Below, piece by piece: positions 54,500 to 62,763 of a stretch of DNA of 64,000 bases (positions are counted from its first letter, which is position 1; the number at the start of each line of letters is the position of its first letter). This DNA is from Rhizobium mongolense subsp. loessense. Lineage in GTDB: Bacteria; Pseudomonadota; Alphaproteobacteria; Rhizobiales; Rhizobiaceae. The notes under the pieces were generated by a model. That model made no database searches and was not told where the DNA came from. It saw only the letters and a program-made list of their open reading frames with translations. The DNA is taken from NCBI RefSeq assembly GCF_900099775.1, contig NZ_FMTM01000003.1, positions 207,087 to 271,086 of the forward strand, read 5' to 3'. Both the position numbers and the translations under genes were made by a program.

Positions 54500-57090
54500 C
54501 AGGCAGCCCCCTCGACCTTGGCTTCACCCCAGACACGGGCAATGGCAGCGTCGATCTTTTTCTCGAACCGAGCAATTAGGTCGCGGTTGCCATTGACGAG
54601 AGCCTGCTCGGCTTCAATCTCGGTGACGATGACCTGTTGAGTTGCTAGATCAGGGAGGGGAACCTGCAGTTCGGACAAAATACCTTGTGACAGGTTTCTG
54701 ATGTTTGCGCCCTGTCCGGTTGTCTTCATTCGTTCCGCAAACAGCGGCGTCTTAAAGAAATGAGCAAGATACCTTGGGCTTGCTTTGGAGGTGTCGAAAC
54801 GGGCACGGATCGTGAAGCCTGAGAAGGATGCACGTCCAATTTCCTCAGGTACAAGCATCGAGCGACCAACCAGATCAGGGTTTCCGTTCGATCGAACGAA
54901 CAGAACATCGCCCGGTTGTAGCAAATAATCTGCTCCTACTGCGGCGTCCAGTTGAATGGAAGACAGGCTATCGCTGGGCACTAACCAGTTGCTCTGGAAA
55001 TCACTCACGCCGACGATGCGAAGCGGCTCACCGTCCTCGCTACGCGTAAAGTTCAAACCATTCTTGAAGTCTGCTATTTCGCCCATCGACGGAACGGGCC
55101 ACTCTGGATCAACCGGAATGTGAGGGCGGTAGTTGTCGACAACAGCGCGCGCACCTTCGATAACGCGCTGATAGCCCTCTATCTCAGCAACAATCTCGCG
55201 CTGCACTTCAATTGGTGGCAGAGGAATTTCCACCGAAGCAACGATGCTGCTATTCAGATTGTTGACCACCCCACCAGTAGCTTGCCGCGCAAACTGATCA
55301 TAGACTGACGACGATCCGAGGATATGGTAAAGATAATCTTGGTCGGTTAGAGACGTGTCTTTTAGGCGGAGCAGAAGCCAACCGTCGTGAATGCAGCCAT
55401 CCGTTGCCATTATGTATGGACGACCGAAGCTCATCGAATTGGATAACAGAAAGTCTCCTGGTCGCACATAACGAGATTTTTCCGCTCCCGCTGGCGTCAC
55501 CTTCTCTTTCGTAGAGGTGATATACTTTGCACCAACTGGTGCATCTCCGATCTTAATCCAGTTTACGCCGTCTGGGCTGTCTGTCATAAAGTCGTTAATC
55601 GGGCGCGGTGAGGCCCCCCGAGCAATCTCGCAAACCTCCCCAATCTTCACAATCGGCCAGTGGGATGTCGATTCCTCAATCGGGCGGTATCGTTCGCCAC
55701 TCAAATTATAGTCGCTACCGTTGACGAGCATCTCGCGAGGTACAACAAAGCCGAAGTGGCCATTCAGTTGCTCGCCTCTGCCCGCCCGCGCCTCCTGCAA
55801 CCAAGCGGTTAATTCGGCCTTCACTTGCGGAAGCTGTGATCCTTTTTGCGCCTTGCGCTGCGCACCAAGCTGGAAACCGTCGTTCTCGATTTTGAAGAAG
55901 GCGACATGCTCGCTCGCCTTGGCAACGGCGCGATCGAGGATCAGTATCGAGGTCTTGACGCCCGAATAGGGATTAAACACACCGGCTGGCAGCGAGACGA
56001 CGGCAGCCAGATGGTTTTCAACGAGCATTTTCCGCAAAGCGACATAGGCGCTCTGGCTTTGGAATATGATCCCTTCCGGTACCACAATCGCTGCGCGACC
56101 GTTCGGATTCAGGTGCTCTGCAATGTAGTCAACAAATAGCACTTCGCTGCGCTTCGACTGCACCTGGAAACGAGTGTGAGGTTTGATGCCTCCCTTTGGC
56201 GACATGAAGGGCGGATTGGCGAGGATCACGTCCGCAGTTTGAGTCCACTTCTCCTCGCTGGTCAGCGTATCGTATTCCTCGACCTTCGGGTCGGCGAAGC
56301 CATGCAGGTAGAGGTTCACGAGGCTGAGGCGCACCATGTCTGGCGAGATGTCGTAGCCCTTGATGTTTCCGGCCAGCCGCGAACGATCTTCCAGTGAGAG
56401 CTGATCGCCAGGGAAGCGCATGGGGCTTTCGAGTGCCTGTTCGGTAGCATCAGCGTCCTCATGCTTGCCATTGCCGTTGACGACAAAGGATGAGTTGGCT
56501 TTCAGGATGTGCTTGTAGGCCGAGATCAGGAAACCGGCGGTTCCGCAGGCCGGGTCAAGAATCACCTCGTTCTTCTTGGGATCGATGATCTCGACCATGA
56601 AATCGATGATATGGCGCGGTGTGCGGAACTGCCCGGCGTCGCCCTGGCTGCCCAGAACGGAGAGCAGGTATTCGAAGGCATCGCCCAGGCGTTCGCTGTG
56701 ATCGTAGGTGAAGCTATCGATCTCGCGCAGGAAAGAACGCAACGTTTCCGGGTCACGATAGGGCAGATAGGCATTGCGGAAGATGGATCGGAAAAGCGCC
56801 GGCAGGTTGTCATTTTCAACCATCTTCGTCAGCGCTTCGGAATAGGTATTCAGCATCTCCTGGCCGGACACGCCCGGCGCCACCAGCTTGGCCCAGCGAT
56901 AACGCTCGTAGTCCTTCGTGAAGAACTTGCGTTCGCCACCCAACTCTTCGGCCTCGAGGTCCATGTCGTCCATGAACTTATAGATCAGCGCGACCGTGAT
57001 CTGTTCGACTTGGCTTTTGGGGTCAGGCACCTTGCCGACGAGAATGTCGCGGCAGGTATCGATGCGGCGCTTGGTATCTTTATCGAGCAT
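54499..57090 (-). CDS. hsdM: Type I restriction-modification HsdM-HsdS fusion
   Basis: An 863-residue protein. The N-terminal 470 residues are an N6-adenine methyltransferase: SAM motif 'VILDPACGTAGFLISAYKHI', catalytic 'VILANPPFMSPKGGIKPHTR'. The C-terminal 390 residues hold two HsdS target-recognition halves, each starting 'WPIVKIGEVCEIARGAS' and 'WPVPSMGEIADFKNGLNF' and each closed by a coiled-coil ('IPLPPIEVQREIVAEIEGYQ', 'VPLPDLATQQVIVTEIEAEQ'). Subunits usually encoded separately are thus one chain. It both recognises the bipartite site and methylates it. It starts ten bases after the hsdR stop. Confidence 0.92.
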   Translation of the reverse strand: MLDKDTKRRIDTCRDILVGKVPDPKSQVEQITVALIYKFMDDMDLEAEELGGERKFFTKDYERYRWAKLVAPGVSGQEMLNTYSEALTKMVENDNLPALFRSIFRNAYLPYRDPETLRSFLREIDSFTYDHSERLGDAFEYLLSVLGSQGDAGQFRTPRHIIDFMVEIIDPKKNEVILDPACGTAGFLISAYKHILKANSSFVVNGNGKHEDADATEQALESPMRFPGDQLSLEDRSRLAGNIKGYDISPDMVRLSLVNLYLHGFADPKVEEYDTLTSEEKWTQTADVILANPPFMSPKGGIKPHTRFQVQSKRSEVLFVDYIAEHLNPNGRAAIVVPEGIIFQSQSAYVALRKMLVENHLAAVVSLPAGVFNPYSGVKTSILILDRAVAKASEHVAFFKIENDGFQLGAQRKAQKGSQLPQVKAELTAWLQEARAGRGEQLNGHFGFVVPREMLVNGSDYNLSGERYRPIEESTSHWPIVKIGEVCEIARGASPRPINDFMTDSPDGVNWIKIGDAPVGAKYITSTKEKVTPAGAEKSRYVRPGDFLLSNSMSFGRPYIMATDGCIHDGWLLLRLKDTSLTDQDYLYHILGSSSVYDQFARQATGGVVNNLNSSIVASVEIPLPPIEVQREIVAEIEGYQRVIEGARAVVDNYRPHIPVDPEWPVPSMGEIADFKNGLNFTRSEDGEPLRIVGVSDFQSNWLVPSDSLSSIQLDAAVGADYLLQPGDVLFVRSNGNPDLVGRSMLVPEEIGRASFSGFTIRARFDTSKASPRYLAHFFKTPLFAERMKTTGQGANIRNLSQGILSELQVPLPDLATQQVIVTEIEAEQALVNGNRDLIARFEKKIDAAIARVWGEAKVEGAA

Positions 57091-57099
57091 TTCGGGCTT

Positions 57100-59649
57100 T
57101 CATGACATGAAGGGGTTCAGGGACACGTAGTCCTTGATGTATTCGGGGATGCGCTTTCGCCATGGGGCGGGCACTTCCTTGAGATCGCGGGTCGAGAAGG
57201 AGGGGTTTACGTTGAGGTCGGCCAAATGGCCAGCATCGATCAGAGCCCTGACCTTGGCATCGTGGATATAGGCCTCGAAGAAGTAACGTATTTCTCGGAT
57301 GCGATCGGCTTCCTCGGGCTTCTGATCGATCAGAAATTTCTGGAATTCGTCATCGATCAATTCGCCCTTACTCTTAAACTTCGGAATGAAACCAAAGGCC
57401 TTTTCCACCAGTTCCCGCACCGAGATGCGGCGATCAACACCGGCGGCGCGGCGCAGCTTCTCCAGATTGAAGTATTCACTCGGCTTGTCGAACAGCTCTT
57501 CGACCACGTGACGGGTTGCGGCATCCCAATCCCGCTGCTCTACCAGTTCGGCAAGCTTGTGATCGGAGCGCGCCGTTTCCTCGAATTTTTGGAACAGTTC
57601 GCGGTCGATCCGCATGCCGTCCAGACCAATCTGTTCCTCCACATGATAAACGACCTGGTCGGGCTCCAAAAACTCGTAGATGGCGGGTTTTGAGGCAATC
57701 GTCGTACCATCATCGCCACCATTGGACAGCGGCATGGCGGCAGGTTTCGGCAAAGCCAATGCTTGGTCGTAATCGAATTCTTCTTCGAAGAACTCGCAGT
57801 TGGCGAAGAAATCAAACAGGCGAAACGCCGCCTTCTGCGCATCCCCGCGCGCCGCCTTTTGCACGGGATCGAACAGCTCTTCCGTGAAGTTGTGCTTTCG
57901 CGTTCCGCGTCCCTTCATCTGGACAAAATCCGACGGCGAAAAAATCGGCCGCATCAGCGCCAGGTTCAAAATGTCGGGGCAGTCATAACCCGTCGTCATC
58001 ATGCCGACGGTCACGCAAACCCGCGCCTTGCTGGTGCGGTAGTTTTCGACAAAGCCGCTGCGGCCGCCGAGATTGTTGTTCGCGAAATTAATCGTCATCT
58101 GCTGCGAGGCGGGCACGTCGCTGGTCACCTGCATCGCGAAATCCGACTGGTAGCGCCCCGGCCACAACTGATCGGCCAGTTCGTTCAGGATTTGTGTGAT
58201 CTTGGCGGCATGGTTCTGGCTGACAGCGAAGGCGATAGTTTTGCCGAACTCGCCGGAAATCGGGTCGCGCATCCCATGTTCTAGCAGCGTTCGACAGAAG
58301 GCCTGGTTGGTCGCCTCAGCGAAAAATCGCTTCTCGAAATCGCGGCCGCCGAAGGCTTCCTTGATCTCGGTGCCATCTTCTGCAGTCGTCTCAATGGTAA
58401 ATCCTTCGTCTGATAAAAGCTGGGTCGTGACACCAGTTCGAGCATCGATGACATAGGGATTGATCAGAAAACCTTCCCGCACACCGTCCAGCAATGAATA
58501 GCGGAACGTGGGATCGCCCGATTCGCAGCCAAACGTGCGGTAGGTATCGAGCATCATACGGCGCTCGGCCTCACGAGGGTCGCGTTCGTTGGATTTCGCC
58601 TTCTTTGACTGCTTCAGATAGTCCTTGGGCGTGGCCGTCAAGCCGAGCTTGTAGCCGATGAAATATTCGAACACGGCGCGGGCGTTGCCGCCGATTGACC
58701 GATGTGCTTCGTCCGAAATAACGAGATCAAAATCCGTCGGCAAAAACAGCCGGCGGTATTTGTCGTTGAAAAGTAGGCTTTGCACCGTCGTCACGACGAT
58801 ATCAGCCTTTCGCCAATCGTCGCGCTGTTCCTTGTAGATGATCGAAGTGAAGTCGTTTTTCAGATGGGCCTTGAACGCCTTGTCGGCCTGCGTTTCCAGC
58901 TCTAGCCTGTCGACGAGAAACAGCACACGCTTTGCGTTTCGTGTTTTCAGGAACAGCTTGATCACAGCGGCTGACGTAAGAGTCTTGCCGGTTCCAGTCG
59001 CCATCTCGAAAAGAAACCGTGTTGCGCCTTTCTTGGCGCTCCTCTGAATTTCCTGAATGGCACGTTCCTGATAGGGGCGAAGGAAGCGCAGCTTTTGTTT
59101 TTCGACAAAGGCCGCGCGCTCCGTCTCGTTTTTCCAAGCCGCCTCGCTGGCGTAGCCGGGCATTTGGGTCAGAACGATAAAGTCGCTCTCCACCTTTTCG
59201 GCGAAGAGACGATCAGCGTTCGGCTCGAATGCGTAATGGTTCTTGATCTCATCCGGCCCCGGGAAGGCGGAAATGACGGTCGGATTGCCCTGCTCAAGGT
59301 CCCAAAGGTAATGGATGTTTCCGTTGCTCAAGATGACGAAGCGGGCATTCTGGGAGCGGGCATATTTGCGCGCCTGCTCCTTCCCTATACGGGGATCTTT
59401 ATCTTCCGATTTCGCTTCGAGGACGATCAGCGGCTTGCCGTCCTTGTTCAGCAACAGGAAATCGATGAATCCTTTCGCGCTTTTCTCAAAGTCCGCACCG
59501 AGACTTTCGATGTGCTCAGGCTTCAGCTTGATGTTTGGCTCAAGAACGACGTTCGCAGGACCGTTTTTGTCATCGAAGAAGCGCCAGCCGGCGGCCTCCA
59601 GCAGCCGATTGATTTTGATCCTGGCCGTTGCTTCCTTGCGTAATGACAA
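57100..59649 (-). CDS. hsdR: Type I restriction enzyme motor/nuclease subunit HsdR
   Basis: An 849-residue protein, on the short side for HsdR. The N-terminal nuclease has D in 'KGFIDFLLLNKDGKPLIVLE' and E-x-K in 'LIVLEAKSEDKDPRIGKEQ'. The SF2 motor has Walker A 'FLFEMATGTGKTLTSAAVIK', DEAH 'LVISDEAHRSIGGNARAVFE', motif III 'LGLTATPKDYLKQ' and motif VI 'FVQMKGRGTRKHNF'. The start is TTG at 59,649 behind GGGGGATGGG; the nearby ATG at 59,656 is out of frame. First gene of the four-gene restriction operon. Confidence 0.92.
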   Translation of the reverse strand: MSLRKEATARIKINRLLEAAGWRFFDDKNGPANVVLEPNIKLKPEHIESLGADFEKSAKGFIDFLLLNKDGKPLIVLEAKSEDKDPRIGKEQARKYARSQNARFVILSNGNIHYLWDLEQGNPTVISAFPGPDEIKNHYAFEPNADRLFAEKVESDFIVLTQMPGYASEAAWKNETERAAFVEKQKLRFLRPYQERAIQEIQRSAKKGATRFLFEMATGTGKTLTSAAVIKLFLKTRNAKRVLFLVDRLELETQADKAFKAHLKNDFTSIIYKEQRDDWRKADIVVTTVQSLLFNDKYRRLFLPTDFDLVISDEAHRSIGGNARAVFEYFIGYKLGLTATPKDYLKQSKKAKSNERDPREAERRMMLDTYRTFGCESGDPTFRYSLLDGVREGFLINPYVIDARTGVTTQLLSDEGFTIETTAEDGTEIKEAFGGRDFEKRFFAEATNQAFCRTLLEHGMRDPISGEFGKTIAFAVSQNHAAKITQILNELADQLWPGRYQSDFAMQVTSDVPASQQMTINFANNNLGGRSGFVENYRTSKARVCVTVGMMTTGYDCPDILNLALMRPIFSPSDFVQMKGRGTRKHNFTEELFDPVQKAARGDAQKAAFRLFDFFANCEFFEEEFDYDQALALPKPAAMPLSNGGDDGTTIASKPAIYEFLEPDQVVYHVEEQIGLDGMRIDRELFQKFEETARSDHKLAELVEQRDWDAATRHVVEELFDKPSEYFNLEKLRRAAGVDRRISVRELVEKAFGFIPKFKSKGELIDDEFQKFLIDQKPEEADRIREIRYFFEAYIHDAKVRALIDAGHLADLNVNPSFSTRDLKEVPAPWRKRIPEYIKDYVSLNPFMS

Positions 59650-59743
59650 TGCCCATCCCCCGGCAAAATTCAGCAGTAAATCGATATTCCAAACTCGTTA
59701 AAGCACAACTTTTAATCGATGCGGCAAACTGAAAATTCTGCCT

Positions 59744-60022
59744 TCATTGCGCCTTTGGAACAAACCCCACAGCAAATCCGAACAATCGGCCAATTTTCAC
59801 TAAAGTTTCGAGCGTTGGGTTCGCCGCCCCGGCTTCGATCTCAGCAACTTGGCGCCTGGTGAGCGATAGCGTCTTGGCGAATTCATCCTGCGTCAAACCA
59901 AGCCCCCTACGGATTTCAACAACCGCTTCAGGCAGCCTTAAGTCGCCGGTTCGAGCACGCTCCGCCAGCGTTCGCCGGTTTTCTAGAATCTCTTCTTTCG
60001 TGGGTTTCTTCCATCGAGCCAT
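59744..60022 (-). CDS. XRE-family HTH protein (HipB-like antitoxin or operon regulator)
   Basis: A 92-residue protein with a canonical Cro/CI helix-turn-helix: 'RRGLGLTQDEFAKTLSLTRR' and 'QVAEIEAGAANPTLETLVKI'. It lies 17 bp after hipA and 94 bp before hsdR. As a HipA partner it would be the antitoxin, but in reversed order (toxin first). Alternatively it controls the restriction operon. Both roles are compatible. Confidence 0.82.
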   Translation of the reverse strand: MARWKKPTKEEILENRRTLAERARTGDLRLPEAVVEIRRGLGLTQDEFAKTLSLTRRQVAEIEAGAANPTLETLVKIGRLFGFAVGFVPKAQ

Positions 60023-60039
60023 TTAGCTGTCCTTCGGCA

Positions 60040-61362
60040 TCAGTGGCACGCCGCCAGAACGCTGTCTGCTATCGCGATGCAGCGTCCCATCGCACGGTCC
60101 AGAATGTCTGGAGACGCCCCCAATTCTTTCGCCATGGCCGGCGTCCGGCGCAGCTGTTCTGCAAAGTCAGAAAGCACCGCTGCAAGCGCTTTCGGTTCTT
60201 GAAGATCAGCCATCAGCTCTGTGCAGATGTGCTTCCAATCGGGAAGATGGTCGCGGCCACCGTCACGCATCATCGCCCATCGCGTAGAGCGAACGATTCC
60301 CTCCTTGGCGAGCCGCATTGGTGCGAAATCAAAGAGCGGAGACAGGCGTATCGTACCGTCCTGGTGCTTGCTGAGAGCGGAATTTCGGCCGTGATTGTCG
60401 GGATTGCCGAGCGCCAGGTTGGTGATGTCACGTTTCAAGTACTCAACGATGTCCGCGATGGGATCGGCCGAATATTGGCGCAGAATGTCGATATAGGCCT
60501 CATGTGTGCCGACATGGCCGAAATCGGCAACGCCGATCGCTGACACCAGGCTTTCTTGGCCCAGCCTGACGGTTCCGCCGCCTTCCTTCTTCTTCCGGTC
60601 GAAACGGGGAATGATCAGGACGCCTTCGGCATAGGTCGACGGTTCGCTGACATTCAGACCGATCTCTTGAGCCATCCTCGAATAAAGGGCTTCGCCTTCG
60701 AGAATCAGGCGGTCTACAGGCTCGTTGCTGCGTACCAGCTTGACGATGATGTGGCGCACGGCCTCATCATCGGTCACGAAGCTGTCAGGATAATAGAGTC
60801 CGTCATTCGCCTGGGTCATCGAGACCTTCGGCCATTCACCTTGCAGGCCGCTTGAGCCGGAGGCGAGCATTCCAAAGCGATCGGCGACTTCCATGAAGCG
60901 ATCAGACCGCTCAAGGATTTCCGCCTCTGTAACCCCTTGGCGCTCAACACCGCTCAGCCGTTCCGTTTCCGCCTCGGCCGCTTCTTTGATCCGGATATTG
61001 CCTATGCCCCCAGTCGCCGATCGCAGAAGCAGCGGCAGATCGGAAGCGCGCGAGCCTTCAGAAAGGCCGAGGTGCTCGGCAAGCTTTCGCCTTGCATGCC
61101 CTTGGGGCATAAGATCCAAGAGGAAGGGCGGCCAGCTGCGGCTATATCGATTTTCGAGATCAACGGGATGACGGACTGACAAGGCGCGATGGTCGCGGAC
61201 CGTTTTTCCGGCCGCGAATTCCGCCGACGCCAGGGTGACGAAATAATCGAGATCGTAATCGACGATCGACGCGCCCTGGAAGCCGGCCGCGTCGTCCTGG
61301 AGTTCTAGCGTCGCGGCGTGATGCCACTCACCATTAAAATGGGTTTGGAGCGTTAGGCGCAT
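60040..61362 (-). CDS. hipA: HipA-family serine/threonine kinase toxin
   Basis: A 440-residue HipA-type kinase. The nucleotide loop region is 'SSGLQGEWPKVSMTQ', the kinase Lys is near 'HIIVKLVRSNEPVDRLI', the catalytic loop 'LALGNPDNHGRNSALSKHQD' (Asp and Asn) and the metal Asp in 'LSPLFDFAPMRLAKEG'. HipA toxins phosphorylate tRNA synthetases or other targets and stop growth. Two operator-like palindromes flank its start. The XRE partner follows rather than precedes it. Confidence 0.88.
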   Translation of the reverse strand: MRLTLQTHFNGEWHHAATLELQDDAAGFQGASIVDYDLDYFVTLASAEFAAGKTVRDHRALSVRHPVDLENRYSRSWPPFLLDLMPQGHARRKLAEHLGLSEGSRASDLPLLLRSATGGIGNIRIKEAAEAETERLSGVERQGVTEAEILERSDRFMEVADRFGMLASGSSGLQGEWPKVSMTQANDGLYYPDSFVTDDEAVRHIIVKLVRSNEPVDRLILEGEALYSRMAQEIGLNVSEPSTYAEGVLIIPRFDRKKKEGGGTVRLGQESLVSAIGVADFGHVGTHEAYIDILRQYSADPIADIVEYLKRDITNLALGNPDNHGRNSALSKHQDGTIRLSPLFDFAPMRLAKEGIVRSTRWAMMRDGGRDHLPDWKHICTELMADLQEPKALAAVLSDFAEQLRRTPAMAKELGASPDILDRAMGRCIAIADSVLAACH

Positions 61363-61429
61363 TAATTGACCCTTTCAATGGATCAAATAATGCATTTTTT
61401 CAACTTATTCAACCCATTAAAGTGGGTTT
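61331..61429. promoter_or_regulatory. Twin operators around the hipA start
   Basis: CCATTAAAATGGGTTT (61,331-61,346, inside hipA codons 6-11) and CCATTAAAGTGGGTTT (61,414-61,429, 52 bp upstream) differ at one base and sit 83 bp apart. The second is part of AACCCATTAAAGTGGGTT, an inverted repeat. Probably bound by the HipB-like protein, giving autoregulation with looping. Confidence 0.6.
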
Positions 61430-61440
61430 AATAACTGCCA

Positions 61441-61794
61441 CTAGAACTGCCAACTACCGAACCGGCTATGGAAGCATCTGATCCGGCTGACCATCTTTCG
61501 GCCTCTCAGCGCACTACCACACGCGAACAGCATCATTGAAAAGCCAAGCACGGGCGTCAACCAAGCATCGGAGCCGCTGTTTGCATCGAACAAGATGAGC
61601 GAAACAGCTCCCATTGCAGCGAAGAAGACCATTCCGAAATCGTATTGCTTTGAAAGGCTCGTGAGCCTGGCCGAATGCTGGGCATAGCGCAATTGCCTTG
61701 CCAACCTTCGCTTTTCGGATGCCAGTTGATCGCGCTGGCGACCAAGCACGTATACGCCCTGCATTATCTGCTCTTCGAAGCTCGATTTACTCAT
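61441..61794 (-). CDS. Small coiled-coil membrane protein
   Basis: A 117-residue protein: N-terminal charged helix ('GRQRDQLASEKRRLARQLRY'), then two membrane segments ('FGMVFFAAMGAVSLILFDAN', 'WLTPVLGFSMMLFACGSAL') and a basic C-terminus. It overlaps the XRE repressor gene by four bases, so both are expressed together. No family recognised; could be a toxin-like or phage-exclusion-like membrane protein. Confidence 0.55.
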   Translation of the reverse strand: MSKSSFEEQIMQGVYVLGRQRDQLASEKRRLARQLRYAQHSARLTSLSKQYDFGMVFFAAMGAVSLILFDANSGSDAWLTPVLGFSMMLFACGSALRGRKMVSRIRCFHSRFGSWQF

Positions 61795-62201
61795 ATCGCT
61801 GACCTCAGATATTTTTCTGCAATTTCCTCTGTGAATTCGCCGTGTTGTTCGGCGTAGTCGATCAGAAACCGGATGAGCTTCAAGCGCTTGTCCGGTTCCA
61901 CCTGACAGTTTTCCCTTTCGATGAAAGCGTCAACCGCCCCTGTGACCTGGTGATACAGATCGACGGAGTCCCGGTTGTACGGGCTTCCTTCCCCCGTGAG
62001 CATCCACACGGGGTTCACATTAAATTTGACATGAAGAAGCCGGAGAAGTTTTGGCGGGATCTCGCGATTTCCCCGCTCGTAGGTGTTGTAAGCGCTTTGC
62101 GATACCTCAAGCGCTTCGGAAAAGGGCACCTGCTTTAACCCGGAATCCTTCCGGATTTTCCCCAGCCGCTGCCCCATCGCCTCCATGAATCCATCTTGCA
62201 T
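61791..62201 (-). CDS. XRE-family repressor of the element
   Basis: A 136-residue phage-repressor-like protein. Helix-turn-helix: 'LGKIRKDSGLKQVPFSEALE' and 'VSQSAYNTYERGNREIPPKL'; then 'FNVNPVWMLTGEGSPYN', typical of Rhizobiales prophage and island repressors. It is divergent from the excisionase and integrase genes, which it probably controls through the 95-bp intergenic region. The start is ATG at 62,201; a TTG lies just before it. Confidence 0.8.
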   Translation of the reverse strand: MQDGFMEAMGQRLGKIRKDSGLKQVPFSEALEVSQSAYNTYERGNREIPPKLLRLLHVKFNVNPVWMLTGEGSPYNRDSVDLYHQVTGAVDAFIERENCQVEPDKRLKLIRFLIDYAEQHGEFTEEIAEKYLRSAI

Positions 62202-62296
62202 CAAAATATCTCAAATGCGATAAAAATGTTGTGTCCAGTGCGATTATATGATTCGTTCTGTATCGTGTCGAATTATCTCTAGGGAGTTGAGCAGTT
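62202..62296. promoter_or_regulatory. Divergent control region between repressor and excisionase
   Basis: AT-rich region with two direct repeats, ATGCGATAAA (62,214-62,223) and GTGCGATTAT (62,239-62,248), spaced 25 bp, plausible operators for the XRE repressor. TATCGTGTCGAATTA lies further right. A ribosome site AGGGAG (62,281) precedes the excisionase-like gene. Confidence 0.5.
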
Positions 62297-62494
62297 ATGC
62301 AATCTCAGCTTTTATCACCGAAGCAATTGGCCGATCGTTCCGGATGGCCGGTCGCACGCATTCGCAATCTGATTGCGAAGCAGGAAATCCGGCATGTGCG
62401 GATCGGAGGTAGCTTGTTCCTGCCCGAAAACGCCGTGGATGAGTACCTTGCGGCGAATATGGTCGAGCCCAAGCATAGCGCCTCCAGAGCGTGA
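62297..62494 (+). CDS. Excisionase-like small HTH protein
   Basis: A 65-residue MerR/AlpA-type winged helix: 'LLSPKQLADRSGWPVARIRN', 'LIAKQEIRHVRIGGSLFLPE' and 'NAVDEYLAANM'. This is the layout of excisionases and DNA-binding proteins that direct integrase toward excision. It lies on the integrase strand, 230 bp before it. Confidence 0.78.
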   Translation: MQSQLLSPKQLADRSGWPVARIRNLIAKQEIRHVRIGGSLFLPENAVDEYLAANMVEPKHSASRA

Positions 62495-62504
62495 GGAGCA
62501 GCAC

Positions 62505-62763
62505 ATGACGCAGCAAGCTGAAGCGCTAGCCCCACGACCGCTTCGCGGTCAGCCGCATCCGAGCGGCGGAGCTTCTGGACGTCTCGACGGGCACCTTTGA
62601 CGACTGGGTCCGCCGTGGTCTTATGCCGAAAGGCGTGAAGATCGGTGCGTTGCGCCGTTGGGATGCGGAGGAAATCCGGGCGTCCTGGTACGACATCAAA
62701 GAACAGGGCTTGAGCGGAGACGAAGACGATGGCGAAAACCCGTTTGATTACGCGGTCGGGTAA
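62505..62763 (+). pseudogene. Second small HTH (AlpA-like) protein, frameshifted in a C-run
   Basis: The frame from ATG 62,505 (GAGGAG upstream) reads MTQQAEALA and then goes out of frame at CCCC near 62,530-62,533. With one C fewer it continues 'DRFAVSRIRAAELLDVSTGT', 'FDDWVRRGLMPKGVKIGALR' and 'RWDAEEIRASWYDI' to TAA at 62,763, a complete 85-residue HTH17-type protein. It overlaps the integrase start by 35 bp. A real mutation or a homopolymer sequencing error. Confidence 0.7.
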
